DNA of 64,000 nt from Halorubrum depositum (lineage in GTDB: Archaea > Halobacteriota > Halobacteria > Halobacteriales > Haloferacaceae): the NCBI RefSeq assembly GCF_007671725.1, contig NZ_VCNM01000001.1, positions 868,001 through 932,000 of the forward strand. The letters are read 5' to 3'. The notes under the pieces were generated by a model, which was given only the letters and a program-made list of their open reading frames with translations, searched no databases and was not told where the DNA came from. The position numbers were made by a program, and so were the translations under genes. Positions 43,301 to 51,998 of this stretch are shown one piece after another (position 1 is the first letter of the stretch; the number at the start of each line of letters is the position of its first letter).

Positions 43301-43354
43301 CGGCCCAACCGAGCGCCGTCGGCGTCCCGGACGCCCCCGGACGACCTCGCCGGG

Positions 43355-44581
43355 TCACCGGTCGCGGCGGACGATCTCGCCGGGCTCCGTCCGCGCGCCA
43401 GCGGAGAGCGTCACCCCGGCGTTGATCCCCGACTGAATGCCGGTCTTCACGCCGGGGCCGAGCACCGCGCCGAACTTCCTGCGCCCGGTCGAGACGCGCT
43501 CTCCCTTCACGGTCGCGGCGACCGGCTCCCCGTCGTGCCGCAGGTTCGCGACGTTCGTCCCGGCGCCGAGGTTCACCGACGGGCCGAGGAGGCTGTCCCC
43601 GACGTACGAGAGGTGTCCGACCGTCGCGTCCGCCATCAGGACGCTGTTTTTGATCTCCACCGCGTGGCCGACGCGCGCTCCCTCACCGATCAGCGTCGCG
43701 CCGCGGACGTACGCGTTCGGCCCGACGGAGCAGCCGGACCGGAGCAGGGCCGGCCCCTCGACGACGACGCCGGGACCGACCGTCGCGCCCTCCTCGACGA
43801 CCACGTCGCCGCGTATCGTCGCGTTCGAATGGACGTCACCGCGTATCGTCGGGTCCGGGCGGACGTGACCCCCGTCGTCGCCGCCGCGCGTCCCCGAGTC
43901 GCTCCCGGGAAGCCGCCGCTCGTTGGCCTCCAGCAGCTCCCATGGCCGGCCGACGTCCATCCACTCCTCTAAGACCGCGTAGCCGAGCTCCTCGCGGGCC
44001 ATCACTCGGGCCAGCACGTCGGTGAGCTCCCGCTCCCCCCGCTCGCTCTCCGACACGTCGAGCAGGTCGACCGTCTCGGCGGAGAAGGAGTACGCGCCGG
44101 CGTTGACGAGGTCCGTCGCCGGATCGGACGGCTTCTCGCGGACCTCGGTCACCGCGTCGCCGTCGACGGTCAACACGCCGTACTGGGAGGGGTCGTCGAC
44201 GCGGAACGCGCCGATCCGCGGCGGCGACTCGAACAGGCGGGCGAGGTCCGCGCCGCGGTACAGCGAGTCCCCGTTCAGCACGGCGAACGCGCCGTCGACG
44301 TGGTCGGCCGCCGCCGCCAGCGCGTCCGCGGTCCCGCGCTGTGACTCCTGTACCGCGTACCGAATCGGAACCCCACGATGGGCGTCACCGAGGTGCTCCC
44401 GGAGCCGGTCGGCCCCGTAGCCGACGGTCACCACGAGCTCGTCGGCGCCGGCCTCGACGGCCGCGTCGGCGACGTGTTCGACGAGCGGGGCGTCGGCCAC
44501 CGGTAGCATCGGCTTCGGCGTCGTCTCCGTCAACGGGCCCATCCGCGTTCCCCGTCCCGCGGCGAGAATGACTGCTTGCAT
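43355..44581 (-). CDS. GlmU-like bifunctional sugar nucleotidyltransferase
   Basis: A 408-residue protein. Residues 1-~235 form a nucleotidyltransferase (MQAVILAAGRGTRMGPLTETTPKPMLP, AVLNGDSLYRG, EEWMDVGRPWELLEAN). Residues ~245-400 form a left-handed beta helix of hexapeptide repeats (ATIRGDVVVEEGATVGPGVVV, VGPNAYVRGATLIGEGARVG) ending GPGVKTGIQSGINAGVTLSAGA. In archaea the beta-helix half may be an acetyltransferase or only a trimerisation domain. It likely makes UDP-GlcNAc or a related NDP-sugar. A TATA box at about 44607-44616 is ~30 bp upstream of the ATG. A close homolog is encoded on the other strand at 45836. Confidence 0.85.
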   Translation of the reverse strand: MQAVILAAGRGTRMGPLTETTPKPMLPVADAPLVEHVADAAVEAGADELVVTVGYGADRLREHLGDAHRGVPIRYAVQESQRGTADALAAAADHVDGAFAVLNGDSLYRGADLARLFESPPRIGAFRVDDPSQYGVLTVDGDAVTEVREKPSDPATDLVNAGAYSFSAETVDLLDVSESERGERELTDVLARVMAREELGYAVLEEWMDVGRPWELLEANERRLPGSDSGTRGGDDGGHVRPDPTIRGDVHSNATIRGDVVVEEGATVGPGVVVEGPALLRSGCSVGPNAYVRGATLIGEGARVGHAVEIKNSVLMADATVGHLSYVGDSLLGPSVNLGAGTNVANLRHDGEPVAATVKGERVSTGRRKFGAVLGPGVKTGIQSGINAGVTLSAGARTEPGEIVRRDR

Positions 44582-45155
44582 GGGCCGCCGATACCGCGGA
44601 ACGGGAGTTTAGTATGCGCCCGCTATCGGAGACCGCCGCGCTCGCCGTCGCTACGTCACGTCGCGTTCGACTCCCAGATGAGATTCTGGCTCAACGTCAA
44701 CGCGACTCGGCCCGCCGAGACGAACGACTCCGGCGACCGAGCTGCACGCGGTCGCGACGAGCGGCGACGAAGCCGTCTCCGAGGCGTCTGCCGGTGGAGT
44801 CGGCGTCACGAAGAAACGGAGGCGGGGGCCGTACCGCAACTGACGCGGGTGTCCGGGGTCATGGGACAGTCTACCTCAGCCACGGTACGGTCGAGACGTC
44901 TCCCCGCCGGATATTTACTATACGCGCCATACTCGGAGTACGCTCTAATTATCAAAAACGACCGTGACGTACACCGCGAAAATGTCAGCGTTTAACACGA
45001 ACAAAACGACCGCTCGGACGGGGTTGTGCGCACGAAGCGACGATCGATCGGGGGTGACGCGAACCGACGGCCGAACTATCGAGAGCGACGCGAACCGACG
45101 GGCGAGCGATCACGCAGATCCGGCGCTGTCGGGGCGTCCGATACGGGATCGACAC
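44582..45155. other. 574-bp region without a recognised gene
   Basis: No ORF here has the codon use of a haloarchaeal protein; those present are Arg/Ser/Pro-rich. AT-rich segments at 44910-44960 look like promoter material. Two copies of GACGCGAACCGACGG (near 45056 and 45093) form a short direct repeat. It probably contains the minus-strand promoter of the GlmU-like gene and regulatory sequence for the HalOD1 gene. Confidence 0.45.
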
Positions 45156-45163
45156 TATTTATA
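45156..45163 (+). promoter_or_regulatory. TATA box of the HalOD1 gene at 45204
   Basis: TATTTATA, ~44 bp before the ATG, would give a leader of about 15-20 nt. Confidence 0.5.
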
Positions 45164-45203
45164 GAATCGACGACGTGTCACGTTCAAGGGCTCAAAGCAC
45201 ACG

Positions 45204-45497
45204 ATGTCCCACGCCAATAACCACCGTACACTCGCCGGAACCGACACGACCATCGTCGAGCGCGCCCCGACCGAGGCCGACACGTCGACGACGGTTACGA
45301 TAGTCCGGGCGGTAGCCGAAGCCGAGTCCGTCAACCCGGGCGAGCTGCCGGTTCTGGCCGACGTCATCGACCCCGAAGCGATCGAGGGGATCTTCGACTC
45401 GGACCCCGCCGTCGGACGGTCCGGCGTGCGGCTCTCCTTCGATTACTGCGGCTACGTGGTCGAGATCACCGACGACCTGGTGACGCTCCGCCGGTAG
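45204..45497 (+). CDS. HalOD1 domain protein
   Basis: A 97-residue single HalOD1 domain. VTIVRAVAEAESVNPGELPVLADVIDPEAIEGIF and the ending VRLSFDYCGYVVEITDDLVTL are textbook for the family. The first ~30 residues (histidine/aspartate-rich) may be disordered. Unlike response regulators there is no receiver domain. Confidence 0.88.
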   Translation: MSHANNHRTLAGTDTTIVERAPTEADTSTTVTIVRAVAEAESVNPGELPVLADVIDPEAIEGIFDSDPAVGRSGVRLSFDYCGYVVEITDDLVTLRR

Positions 45498-45551
45498 CGA
45501 CGGGATCGCGGTCGCCGACGCCCTCTCAATTTTCGCCGCCGTCGATGCCGC

Positions 45552-45557
45552 TTTTTT
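45552..45557 (+). terminator. T-run terminator after the HalOD1 gene
   Basis: Six T residues follow a GC-rich stretch (GCCGTCGATGCCGC) about 55 bp past the stop codon, matching an archaeal oligo-T terminator. Confidence 0.4.
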
Positions 45558-45713
45558 GGCCGTCTCCCCTCCGTCCGTCGAAACTCGTGTCGGAACGACA
45601 GCCGCGGTAGGACGGACATAACGGACGTTCTGCGTTTCGGTCGTTCGACCTCCCGCTCGGCGGGTTCCGAAAGGTTCCGCATTACAATGCTCACCCGTAC
45701 GGCAAGAGATGGC

Positions 45714-45839
45714 ATGGATCGATACGTCCTCCACGGCAGGGAAACGCAGGCGAACGTGCGCGTTAGCGGTGCGAGCGTGCTCGTCAGCGGGGCGTCGGCG
45801 GGCGAGGTCGCGGCGCGCGACGCCGGGGTCGAGAGATGA
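45714..45839 (+). CDS. 41-residue ORF coupled to the GlmU-like gene
   Basis: Begins M-D-R-Y-V-L-H-G-R-E-T and continues with V-R-V-S-G-A-S-V-L-V-S-G-A-S-A-G-E, a plausible beta-strand-rich composition. Its stop overlaps the GlmU ATG (ATGA). A TATA box at 45681-45690 has leaderless spacing. It may be a leader peptide, or the remnant of a larger gene. No family is recognised. Confidence 0.4.
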   Translation: MDRYVLHGRETQANVRVSGASVLVSGASAGEVAARDAGVER

Positions 45840-47014
45840 GCGCCCTGGATCAGGCGGTCGTCCTCGCGGCCGGCGAGGGCCGGCGCGTCAGGCCGCTCAC
45901 TCGCTACCAGCCGAAGCCGATGCTCCGGGTCGCCGGACGACCGATACTGGAGTACCCGCTCGACGCGGTGGTCGAGACCGGCGTCGACCACGTCGTCCTC
46001 GTGGTCGGCCACGGGCGGAACCGGATCCAGAACCGGTTCGAGAACTCCTACCGCGGGGTCGACCTCACCTACGTCACGCAGTCGACGCAGCTGGGAAGCG
46101 GCCACGCGTTGCAGGCCGCGGCCGACCACGTCGACGGGGAGTTCCTCGTGGTGAACGGGGACAACGTCATCGACGAGACGATGGTGCGCGTCACCGCCGA
46201 GCGGTACGCCGAGTCGGACGCCGCCGCCTGTCTCGCGGTCGCCACGTCGGACCGGACCGACGAGTACGGCACGGTGGGCGTCAAAGACGGGCTCGTCGAC
46301 CGGATCGACGAGCACGGCGACGGCGTGTCGGCGCGGATCAACGCCGGCGTGTACGCGTTCGACGAGTCGGTGTTCGACGCGCTCAAGCGGACCGAGTTCG
46401 AGGACGGGGAACGACCCCTGACCGGAGCGATCGCCGGGCTGGACGGTCCCGTGATCGCCGCGACGCCGAACGGCGTCTGGTTCGATCCCTCCTACCCGTG
46501 GGACCTCCTCCGAACGAACGAGCGGATCCTCTACGCACACCCGACGCTCGCCGACGTTACCGAGCGGGTGAAGGCGTCGGCGCGGGTCCACGAGTCGGCC
46601 GTGATCGGCGAGAACGTGCTGATCGGCCCCGACTGCAAGGTGTCGGCCGGCGCCGTGGTAAAGGGGGGAACCTGTCTCCTCTCCAGTACCATCGTCGGCG
46701 AGAACGCGGTGATCGAGGGGTCGATCGTCGGGCCCGACTCGCGGATCGGCGCGAACGCGCTGCTCCGAGACACCATCGTCGGCGGCGGGGCGACGATCGG
46801 CGACGGGACGGTCTCGCCGGGCCGGTCGGCGACGCTCGTCGTCGACGGCGTCGAGTACGCGGACCGCCGGCTCGGGGGCGTCGTCGCCGACCGCGCCACC
46901 GTCGGCGCCAACGTCACGATCACGCCGGGCTGTCGGATCGGGCCGCGGGGGACGGTGGCGCCGGGGATCGCGCTCCGTCGCGACGTCCCCGAGAACGCGG
47001 AGGTGGTGGCGTAA
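45836..47014 (+). CDS. GlmU-like bifunctional sugar nucleotidyltransferase
   Basis: A 392-residue protein with the same architecture as the 43355 gene. The N-terminal nucleotidyltransferase has VVLAAGEGRRVRPLTRYQPKPML, VVNGDNVIDE and NAGVYAFDESV, and the C-terminal half is a hexapeptide-repeat beta helix (VIGENVLIGPDCKVSAGAVV, SIVGPDSRIGANALLRDTIVG). It sits between a coupled upstream ORF and glmS (TAATG overlap). That clustering suggests it is the functional UDP-GlcNAc pyrophosphorylase that uses GlmS/GlmM products. GlmM (phosphoglucosamine mutase) is not in the window. Confidence 0.88.
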   Translation: MSALDQAVVLAAGEGRRVRPLTRYQPKPMLRVAGRPILEYPLDAVVETGVDHVVLVVGHGRNRIQNRFENSYRGVDLTYVTQSTQLGSGHALQAAADHVDGEFLVVNGDNVIDETMVRVTAERYAESDAAACLAVATSDRTDEYGTVGVKDGLVDRIDEHGDGVSARINAGVYAFDESVFDALKRTEFEDGERPLTGAIAGLDGPVIAATPNGVWFDPSYPWDLLRTNERILYAHPTLADVTERVKASARVHESAVIGENVLIGPDCKVSAGAVVKGGTCLLSSTIVGENAVIEGSIVGPDSRIGANALLRDTIVGGGATIGDGTVSPGRSATLVVDGVEYADRRLGGVVADRATVGANVTITPGCRIGPRGTVAPGIALRRDVPENAEVVA

Positions 47015-48825
47015 TGTGCGGGATCACCGCCCGCGTCGGAAAGGGACCCGCGATCGCGGAGCTCCTCACCGGGCTCCGCAACCTGGAGTACCGCGGCTAC
47101 GACTCCGCGGGGGTCGCCACCGTGACGCCCGACGGGATCGAGGTCGTGAAACACGAGGGCGAGATCGACGTCCTCTGTGACGCCGTCGACCAGTCGTCCG
47201 TCCGCGGGGCGACCGGGATCGGACACACGAGGTGGTCCACGCACGGCCCGCCGACCGACGCGAACGCGCACCCGCACACCGACTGCCTCGGCCGGGTCGC
47301 GGTCGTCCACAACGGGATCATCGAGAACTACACCGATCTGAAGAAAGAGCTGACCGCACACGAGTTCACGAGCGACACGGACACCGAGGTCGTCCCGCAC
47401 CTCTTAGAGGAGTTCCTCTCGGCCGGCTACGGACCGGAGGCGGCGTTCAGGCGAACGGTCGATCGCCTCTCGGGGAGCTACGCCATCGCCGCGGTGTTCG
47501 AGGGCTCCGACACCGTCTTCGGCACCCGGAGCGGGTCGCCGCTCGTGCTCGGCCGCGCGGACGACGCGTACTACCTCGCGAGCGACGTGCCGGCGTTCCT
47601 GGAGTACACCAACGAGGTGGTCTACCTCCGCGACGGCGACGTGGTCGCGATGCGTCCGGACGGGTACTCGATCACCGACACGGACGGCGAGCCCGTGGAG
47701 CGCTCGTTCGAGACGGTCGACTGGGACCCGAACGACGCCGGGAAGGGGGGGTACGACCACTACATGCTCAAGGAGATCCACGAGCAGCCGGCCGCGCTGC
47801 GACAGACCATTCGGGGTCGCATGGACCCCCTCGAGGGCCGCGTCGAGTTCGAGGAGCTCCCCGAGGACGCGTTCGACGGGGTCGAGTCGGTACACCTCGT
47901 CGCCATGGGCACCTCCTACCACGCGGCGGTGTACGCGACGACCCTGCTCGCGGACCGCGGGATCCCGGCGCAGGCGTTCCTGTCGGGGGAGTACGGCTCG
48001 AACCCGCCACCCGTCGACGACGGCACGCTCGTCATCGCCGTCACCCAGAGCGGCGAGACCGCCGACACGCTCTCGGCGATACGGAGCGTCCAGGGGACGG
48101 GCGCCCGCACGCTCGCCCTGACGAACGTGGTCGGGTCCACGATCACGCGGGAGTGCGAGCACACCGTGTGCATCCGCGCGGGACCGGAGATCGGCGTCGC
48201 CGCGACGAAGTCGTTCTCCTCGCAGGTGGCGGCGCTGATCCTGCTCAGCGAGCGGCTGAGCTACGACACGAACGGCGCGAGCCCCCGCGAGTCGAGCGAG
48301 CTGCTCAGCTCGCTCGCGGCGCTGCCGGACGACGTCCAGCAGATCCTCGACGAGCCGGCCGCGGAGTCCGTCGCCGCCGCGTATCGGGACGCCGACTCGT
48401 ACTTCTTCATCGGCCGGGGCGTCGCCCATCCGGTGGCGCTCGAGGGGGCGCTGAAGTTCAAGGAGATCACGTACGACCACGCGGAGGGGTTCTCGGCCGC
48501 CGAGCTCAAACACGGCCCCCTCGCGCTCGTCACCGAGAACACGCCGGTGTTCGCCGTCTTCACCGGACGGAACGACACCAAGACGCTGCACAACGCCAAG
48601 GAGGTGAGCGCGCGCGACGCGCCCATCATCGCCGTGAGCGCCGACAACGACGCGAGGATCGACGACTACGCGGACCACGTGCTTCGGATCCCGGACACGC
48701 ACCAGGACGTCGCCGGCATCCTCGCGAACGTCCAGCTCCAGCTGGTGTCGTATATGGCCGCGGACGAGCTCTCGCGCGCGATCGACAAGCCGCGGAACCT
48801 CGCGAAGAGCGTCACCGTCGAGTGA
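47014..48825 (+). CDS. glmS: Glutamine:fructose-6-phosphate aminotransferase
   Basis: A 603-residue enzyme. MCGITARVG has the catalytic Cys2 of the glutaminase domain (residues 1-~220), with GIGHTRWSTHGPPTDANAHPHTD also present. Two SIS domains follow (MGTSYHAAVYATTLL, TQSGETADTLSAI, then FFIGRGVAHPVALEGALKFKEITYDHAEGFSAAELKHGPLAL). It converts fructose 6-phosphate and glutamine to glucosamine 6-phosphate, the first step to UDP-GlcNAc. The ATG overlaps the GlmU-like stop (TAATG). The same reading frame is open for 434 more codons upstream; that extension is chance, since the upstream codons are Arg-rich and antisense-like. Confidence 0.95.
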   Translation: MCGITARVGKGPAIAELLTGLRNLEYRGYDSAGVATVTPDGIEVVKHEGEIDVLCDAVDQSSVRGATGIGHTRWSTHGPPTDANAHPHTDCLGRVAVVHNGIIENYTDLKKELTAHEFTSDTDTEVVPHLLEEFLSAGYGPEAAFRRTVDRLSGSYAIAAVFEGSDTVFGTRSGSPLVLGRADDAYYLASDVPAFLEYTNEVVYLRDGDVVAMRPDGYSITDTDGEPVERSFETVDWDPNDAGKGGYDHYMLKEIHEQPAALRQTIRGRMDPLEGRVEFEELPEDAFDGVESVHLVAMGTSYHAAVYATTLLADRGIPAQAFLSGEYGSNPPPVDDGTLVIAVTQSGETADTLSAIRSVQGTGARTLALTNVVGSTITRECEHTVCIRAGPEIGVAATKSFSSQVAALILLSERLSYDTNGASPRESSELLSSLAALPDDVQQILDEPAAESVAAAYRDADSYFFIGRGVAHPVALEGALKFKEITYDHAEGFSAAELKHGPLALVTENTPVFAVFTGRNDTKTLHNAKEVSARDAPIIAVSADNDARIDDYADHVLRIPDTHQDVAGILANVQLQLVSYMAADELSRAIDKPRNLAKSVTVE

Positions 48826-49139
48826 GGCGGCGGCCGGGGACGAATCGCGGCCCCTCGGTGCCAACGCGCGGTCACGCCGTACGAACGCGCGATCCCGGCG
48901 GAGAACCGGAATCGGCCGGAACCGGGGGAACCGGACGGACGCCCCCGATGACCGAGAACGGGTCGGAGAAACGTCATATTAACAACGCATTATACGGTTT
49001 CAAGGCTCGGAGCGCCGGCAGCGGAGCGGCTCGGGTTCGGTCGCGATCGACGTTCTCACTGCGAGATAACGCCGACGAGTAAGGTCAACGAGAGTTAATT
49101 TCCGTATATCTAAGGTAGGAGTACGTGTAACGCAGGTCA
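48826..49139. other. Intergenic region before the HTH gene
   Basis: No gene seen. AT-rich stretches near 48975-49000 and 49095-49112 (GTTAATTTCCGTATATCTAA) are promoter-like for the gene at 49140. Confidence 0.4.
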
Positions 49140-49760
49140 ATGTCAGCGGGAAAATCGGGGTCACCTAGCGGGCAATCGACAGGGAGTACAGTCGCCGAAT
49201 CGTCGGGGACGGACGTCGCTAACTTGGAGGACATCGGTAAGACGTCACGCTCGGGCGGCGCGGAGTTAACCAAGGGGGAAATATTCGATCTGCTGAAGAA
49301 CAAGCGGCGGCGGACGGTTATTCGGTACTTACGGGAGAACGACGGAGAGGCGGTGCTGAACGACCTCGCGGAGCACATCGCCGCGAAGGAGAACGACACC
49401 ACCGTCCGACAGCTCTCCTCCGACCAGCGGAAACGCGTCTACATCGGGCTCTACCAGTGTCACCTCCCGAAGATGGACTCGCTCGGGGTGATCGATTACG
49501 ACAAGAACCGCGGGACGATCGAGCTGCAGGCGTCCGTCGCGCAGCTGCTGGAGTACATGGACCTCGACGAGGACGACGGGGAGACGGTGGAGGGGACCGA
49601 GAGGGCGTGGGCGATCCCCGCCGTCGCGGGCGGCGTCGTCGCCGTCGTCACGGCCGGCGCCCTCGGCCTCGGCCCGCTCGCCGCGGTGCCCGCGGTCACG
49701 TGGACGCTCCTCAGCGTCGTCGGCATCTTCGTGATCGTCGCCCTGCAGTCGGCGACCTGA
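49140..49760 (+). CDS. DUF7344-like HTH membrane protein
   Basis: A 206-residue protein: a disordered Ser/Gly-rich N-terminus, a winged helix (GEIFDLLKNKRRRTVIRYLRENDGEAVLNDLAEHI, LYQCHLPKMDSLGVIDYDKNRG) and two C-terminal hydrophobic helices. It is a paralog of the 34800 gene, with nearly the same spacing of motifs. Anchoring by the C-terminal helices with the HTH in the cytoplasm is expected. It is convergent with another HTH gene at 49773. Confidence 0.85.
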   Translation: MSAGKSGSPSGQSTGSTVAESSGTDVANLEDIGKTSRSGGAELTKGEIFDLLKNKRRRTVIRYLRENDGEAVLNDLAEHIAAKENDTTVRQLSSDQRKRVYIGLYQCHLPKMDSLGVIDYDKNRGTIELQASVAQLLEYMDLDEDDGETVEGTERAWAIPAVAGGVVAVVTAGALGLGPLAAVPAVTWTLLSVVGIFVIVALQSAT

Positions 49761-49772
49761 CCGCGAAGGGGC

Positions 49773-50285
49773 TCAGTCGCTGACGAGCTGCTCGAGGAAG
49801 TGGTACTCCCGCTGCTTGAGCTCCGTCTCGTAGTACTGAAACGCCGCGAGAGACAGCAGCGCGGCGGCGAACGCGACGCTCGTCACCGGCGGAGCGAGCC
49901 CGATAAGCTGGACGACGGCGAGCGCGCTGCCGACGACCGCGAGGGCTCCGTAGTACACCGGCCATCGGCGGCGCGGCTCCGATTCGGACTCCAAGATCGC
50001 TTCGACCTCCTCGATCCGGTCCGTCAGCGACACCGCCTTCGTGTCGCTGTCGTACCGGACCAGACCGACCTCCTCCAGCTTCGGAACGTGGGTCTGGTAC
50101 AGCGAGATGTAGAACCGCTTGACGATGTCGTCGTCGACCTCGCCGTCGCTCTCGGCCTTCGCCGTGTCCTTTGCGAGATCCCGTAACACCGCCCTGCCAC
50201 CGCGTCGGTGGAGATGGTACAGGATCAGCCGTCGCCGCGAACTACTCAGCACCTCGAACACCTCGTCTTTCGTGATTTCCTCCAT
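49773..50285 (-). CDS. DUF7344-like HTH membrane protein
   Basis: A 170-residue protein from the ATG at 50283-50285. It has ITKDEVFEVLSSSRRRLILYHLHRRGG, SLYQTHVPKLEEVGLVRYDSD and two C-terminal hydrophobic helices. It is the third membrane-anchored member of this family in the window and is the most divergent: the last ~15 residues (TELKQREYHFLEQLV) extend beyond the second helix. Confidence 0.82.
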   Translation of the reverse strand: MEEITKDEVFEVLSSSRRRLILYHLHRRGGRAVLRDLAKDTAKAESDGEVDDDIVKRFYISLYQTHVPKLEEVGLVRYDSDTKAVSLTDRIEEVEAILESESEPRRRWPVYYGALAVVGSALAVVQLIGLAPPVTSVAFAAALLSLAAFQYYETELKQREYHFLEQLVSD

Positions 50286-50724
50286 GGGTTCAGATCTCCG
50301 CTTCGCGCGCAGACGACGGCCACCGTTCCTGCGGTCGACTTGGGTGAACGGGTACCCGATCAACCCATACTCAGTTTGTTATCACCCCCATATCGGCGCT
50401 ATTCACTCCCTGATTGCCCGCGTCCGGACCGGGACGGCGATCGGTCGATGCGGGCGTCCCCGGCTCCGGAACGACGCGAGACGGTGACGGGCGAGCGACG
50501 GAGCGAGTCGAGCGCCCGCCCGGCGGACGCCGTGCGCGACGGGTCCGCTCGCGGCGCGGGTTCGCACGGATATTCGACGACCGCGACGGGAGCGAGGCGA
50601 ACGGTCGCCGACCGTCTGCAGGGGTCGCGAGGGCCGGTTTCGCCCCCGGGACGAAGCGGAGATCGAACGATGTCAACGGGTGAGGCAGTGTATAACAAAA
50701 GCCGTGTCAATGCGTTGTCGTAGT
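50286..50724. other. Intergenic region between divergent genes
   Basis: No convincing gene. The minus-strand promoter for the HTH gene and the plus-strand promoter of the DPM1-like gene must be here. GTGTATAACAAAAG at 50689-50700 is a TATA-like box with leaderless spacing to an ATG at 50725. Confidence 0.45.
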
Positions 50725-50886
50725 ATGCTCCGCCGGGCGGGTCCGAGCGCGGACTCGGCCCGGGGGGACCAACACGGAGCCTCCGACATGACCACTAGCA
50801 CGCGCCGAACGAAGCGGAACCGACGGCCCCTGCCTCCCCGACTCGAAACGGACGGACGCGGGGTCCGCGGCGGGGACCGGTACTGA
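50725..50886 (+). CDS. 53-residue basic ORF upstream of a glycosyltransferase
   Basis: An ORF with leaderless TATA spacing (50691-50698) that ends two bases before the ATG of the glycosyltransferase at 50889. It is Arg-rich (R-R-T-K-R-N-R-R), which is unusual for a haloarchaeal protein. It may be a leader that couples translation, or it may be untranslated. No family is recognised. Confidence 0.3.
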   Translation: MLRRAGPSADSARGDQHGASDMTTSTRRTKRNRRPLPPRLETDGRGVRGGDRY

Positions 50887-50888
50887 CG

Positions 50889-51998
50889 ATGTACGACGGC
50901 GAGACCGTCGGCGTCGTCGTCCCGGCGTACAACGAGGCCGGTCACGTCGGCGAGGTGATCGAGACGATTCCCTCCTACGTCGACCGGATATACGCGGTCG
51001 ACGACGCGTCGACCGACGAGACGTGGCCGGAGATACGCGAACACGCGCGGCGTCGGAACGAACGGACGACGGCTCGGAACGGAGCCGGCGGAACGGCGGG
51101 GGAGACGGCCAGCGTGGTGCCGATCAGACACGAGCGAAACCGCGGGGCGGGCGCGGCGGTGAAGACGGGCTACGCCCGCGCGCTCGACGACGGAATCGAC
51201 GTGGTCGCCGTCATGGACGGCGACGGCCAGATGGATCCCGCACACCTCGAACGGGTCATCGAGCCGGTCGCGGCCGGCGAGGTGACGTACGCGAAGGGGA
51301 ACCGGCTCCGGTCCAGTCGCGACTACGCCACGATGTCGCGCTGGCGCCTGTTCGGGAACCTCCTCCTCACCATGCTGACGCGCGTCTCGAGCGGTTACTG
51401 GGAGCTGTCCGACCCGCAGAACGGGTTCACGGCGATCTCCAACGAGGGGCTCCAGATCGTCCGCTTCGACCGGCTGTACGACCGGTACGGGTTCCTCAAC
51501 GACCTCCTGTTCGCGCTGAACGTGAACCGACAGCCGATCGCCGACGTCGCCCACCCGGCGCGGTACGGCGACGAGCGGAGCACCATCCGGTACTCGACGT
51601 TCGTGCCGCGGCTCTCGGCGCTGATCGCGCGGAACTTCCTCAAACGGATCGGCCGGTCGTACGTGCTCCGGCGGTTCCACCCGCTGGCGGCGTGTTACGC
51701 GCTCGGCGGCGTCGTCCTGCTCGCCGGCGTCGCCGCCGGCGGCTACTCGCTGTGGAGCGCCGGCGTCGACACGTTCCTCGGCGGCATGACGTCGTTCGTC
51801 GTCGCGACGCTCGGACTCCTGCTGATGCTGTTCGGGACGTGGCTCGACGTCGTGGAGAACGAGGGGCTGGTTCACGACATCGGCCCGCTCGGAATCGACG
51901 GGAGCGCTCGCGTCGGAGCCGTCTACGACGACTGGGGACTGGACATGGCTCACGACGGCGGAACGACCGGCGACGACCCGGAGGCGGACGGTCGATGA
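50889..51998 (+). CDS. DPM1-like family 2 glycosyltransferase
   Basis: A 369-residue GT2 enzyme of the dolichol-phosphate-mannose/glucose synthase type. VGVVVPAYNEAGHVGEVI, IYAVDDASTDETW, HERNRGAGAAVKTGYARAL and VVAVMDGDGQMDP give the full donor-binding set with the DGD metal motif. Two C-terminal hydrophobic helices would hold it in the membrane. Haloarchaeal relatives (AglJ/AglD-like) charge dolichol phosphate with sugars for surface glycosylation. The stop overlaps the ATG of the WecB-like gene. Confidence 0.9.
   Translation: MYDGETVGVVVPAYNEAGHVGEVIETIPSYVDRIYAVDDASTDETWPEIREHARRRNERTTARNGAGGTAGETASVVPIRHERNRGAGAAVKTGYARALDDGIDVVAVMDGDGQMDPAHLERVIEPVAAGEVTYAKGNRLRSSRDYATMSRWRLFGNLLLTMLTRVSSGYWELSDPQNGFTAISNEGLQIVRFDRLYDRYGFLNDLLFALNVNRQPIADVAHPARYGDERSTIRYSTFVPRLSALIARNFLKRIGRSYVLRRFHPLAACYALGGVVLLAGVAAGGYSLWSAGVDTFLGGMTSFVVATLGLLLMLFGTWLDVVENEGLVHDIGPLGIDGSARVGAVYDDWGLDMAHDGGTTGDDPEADGR

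Noticed and set aside
45709-47013. An open frame upstream of glmS that would extend it to 1,038 residues
   Set aside because: The added 434 residues are Arg-rich, lack haloarchaeal acidity and overlap the well-supported GlmU-like gene in another frame. GlmS must begin with Met-Cys for its N-terminal Cys nucleophile, which fits the ATG at 47014.
50725-50886. The 53-residue basic ORF as a DNA-binding protein
   Set aside because: It has no HTH or other fold pattern and a composition unlike haloarchaeal proteins, so I list it only as a possible leader ORF.
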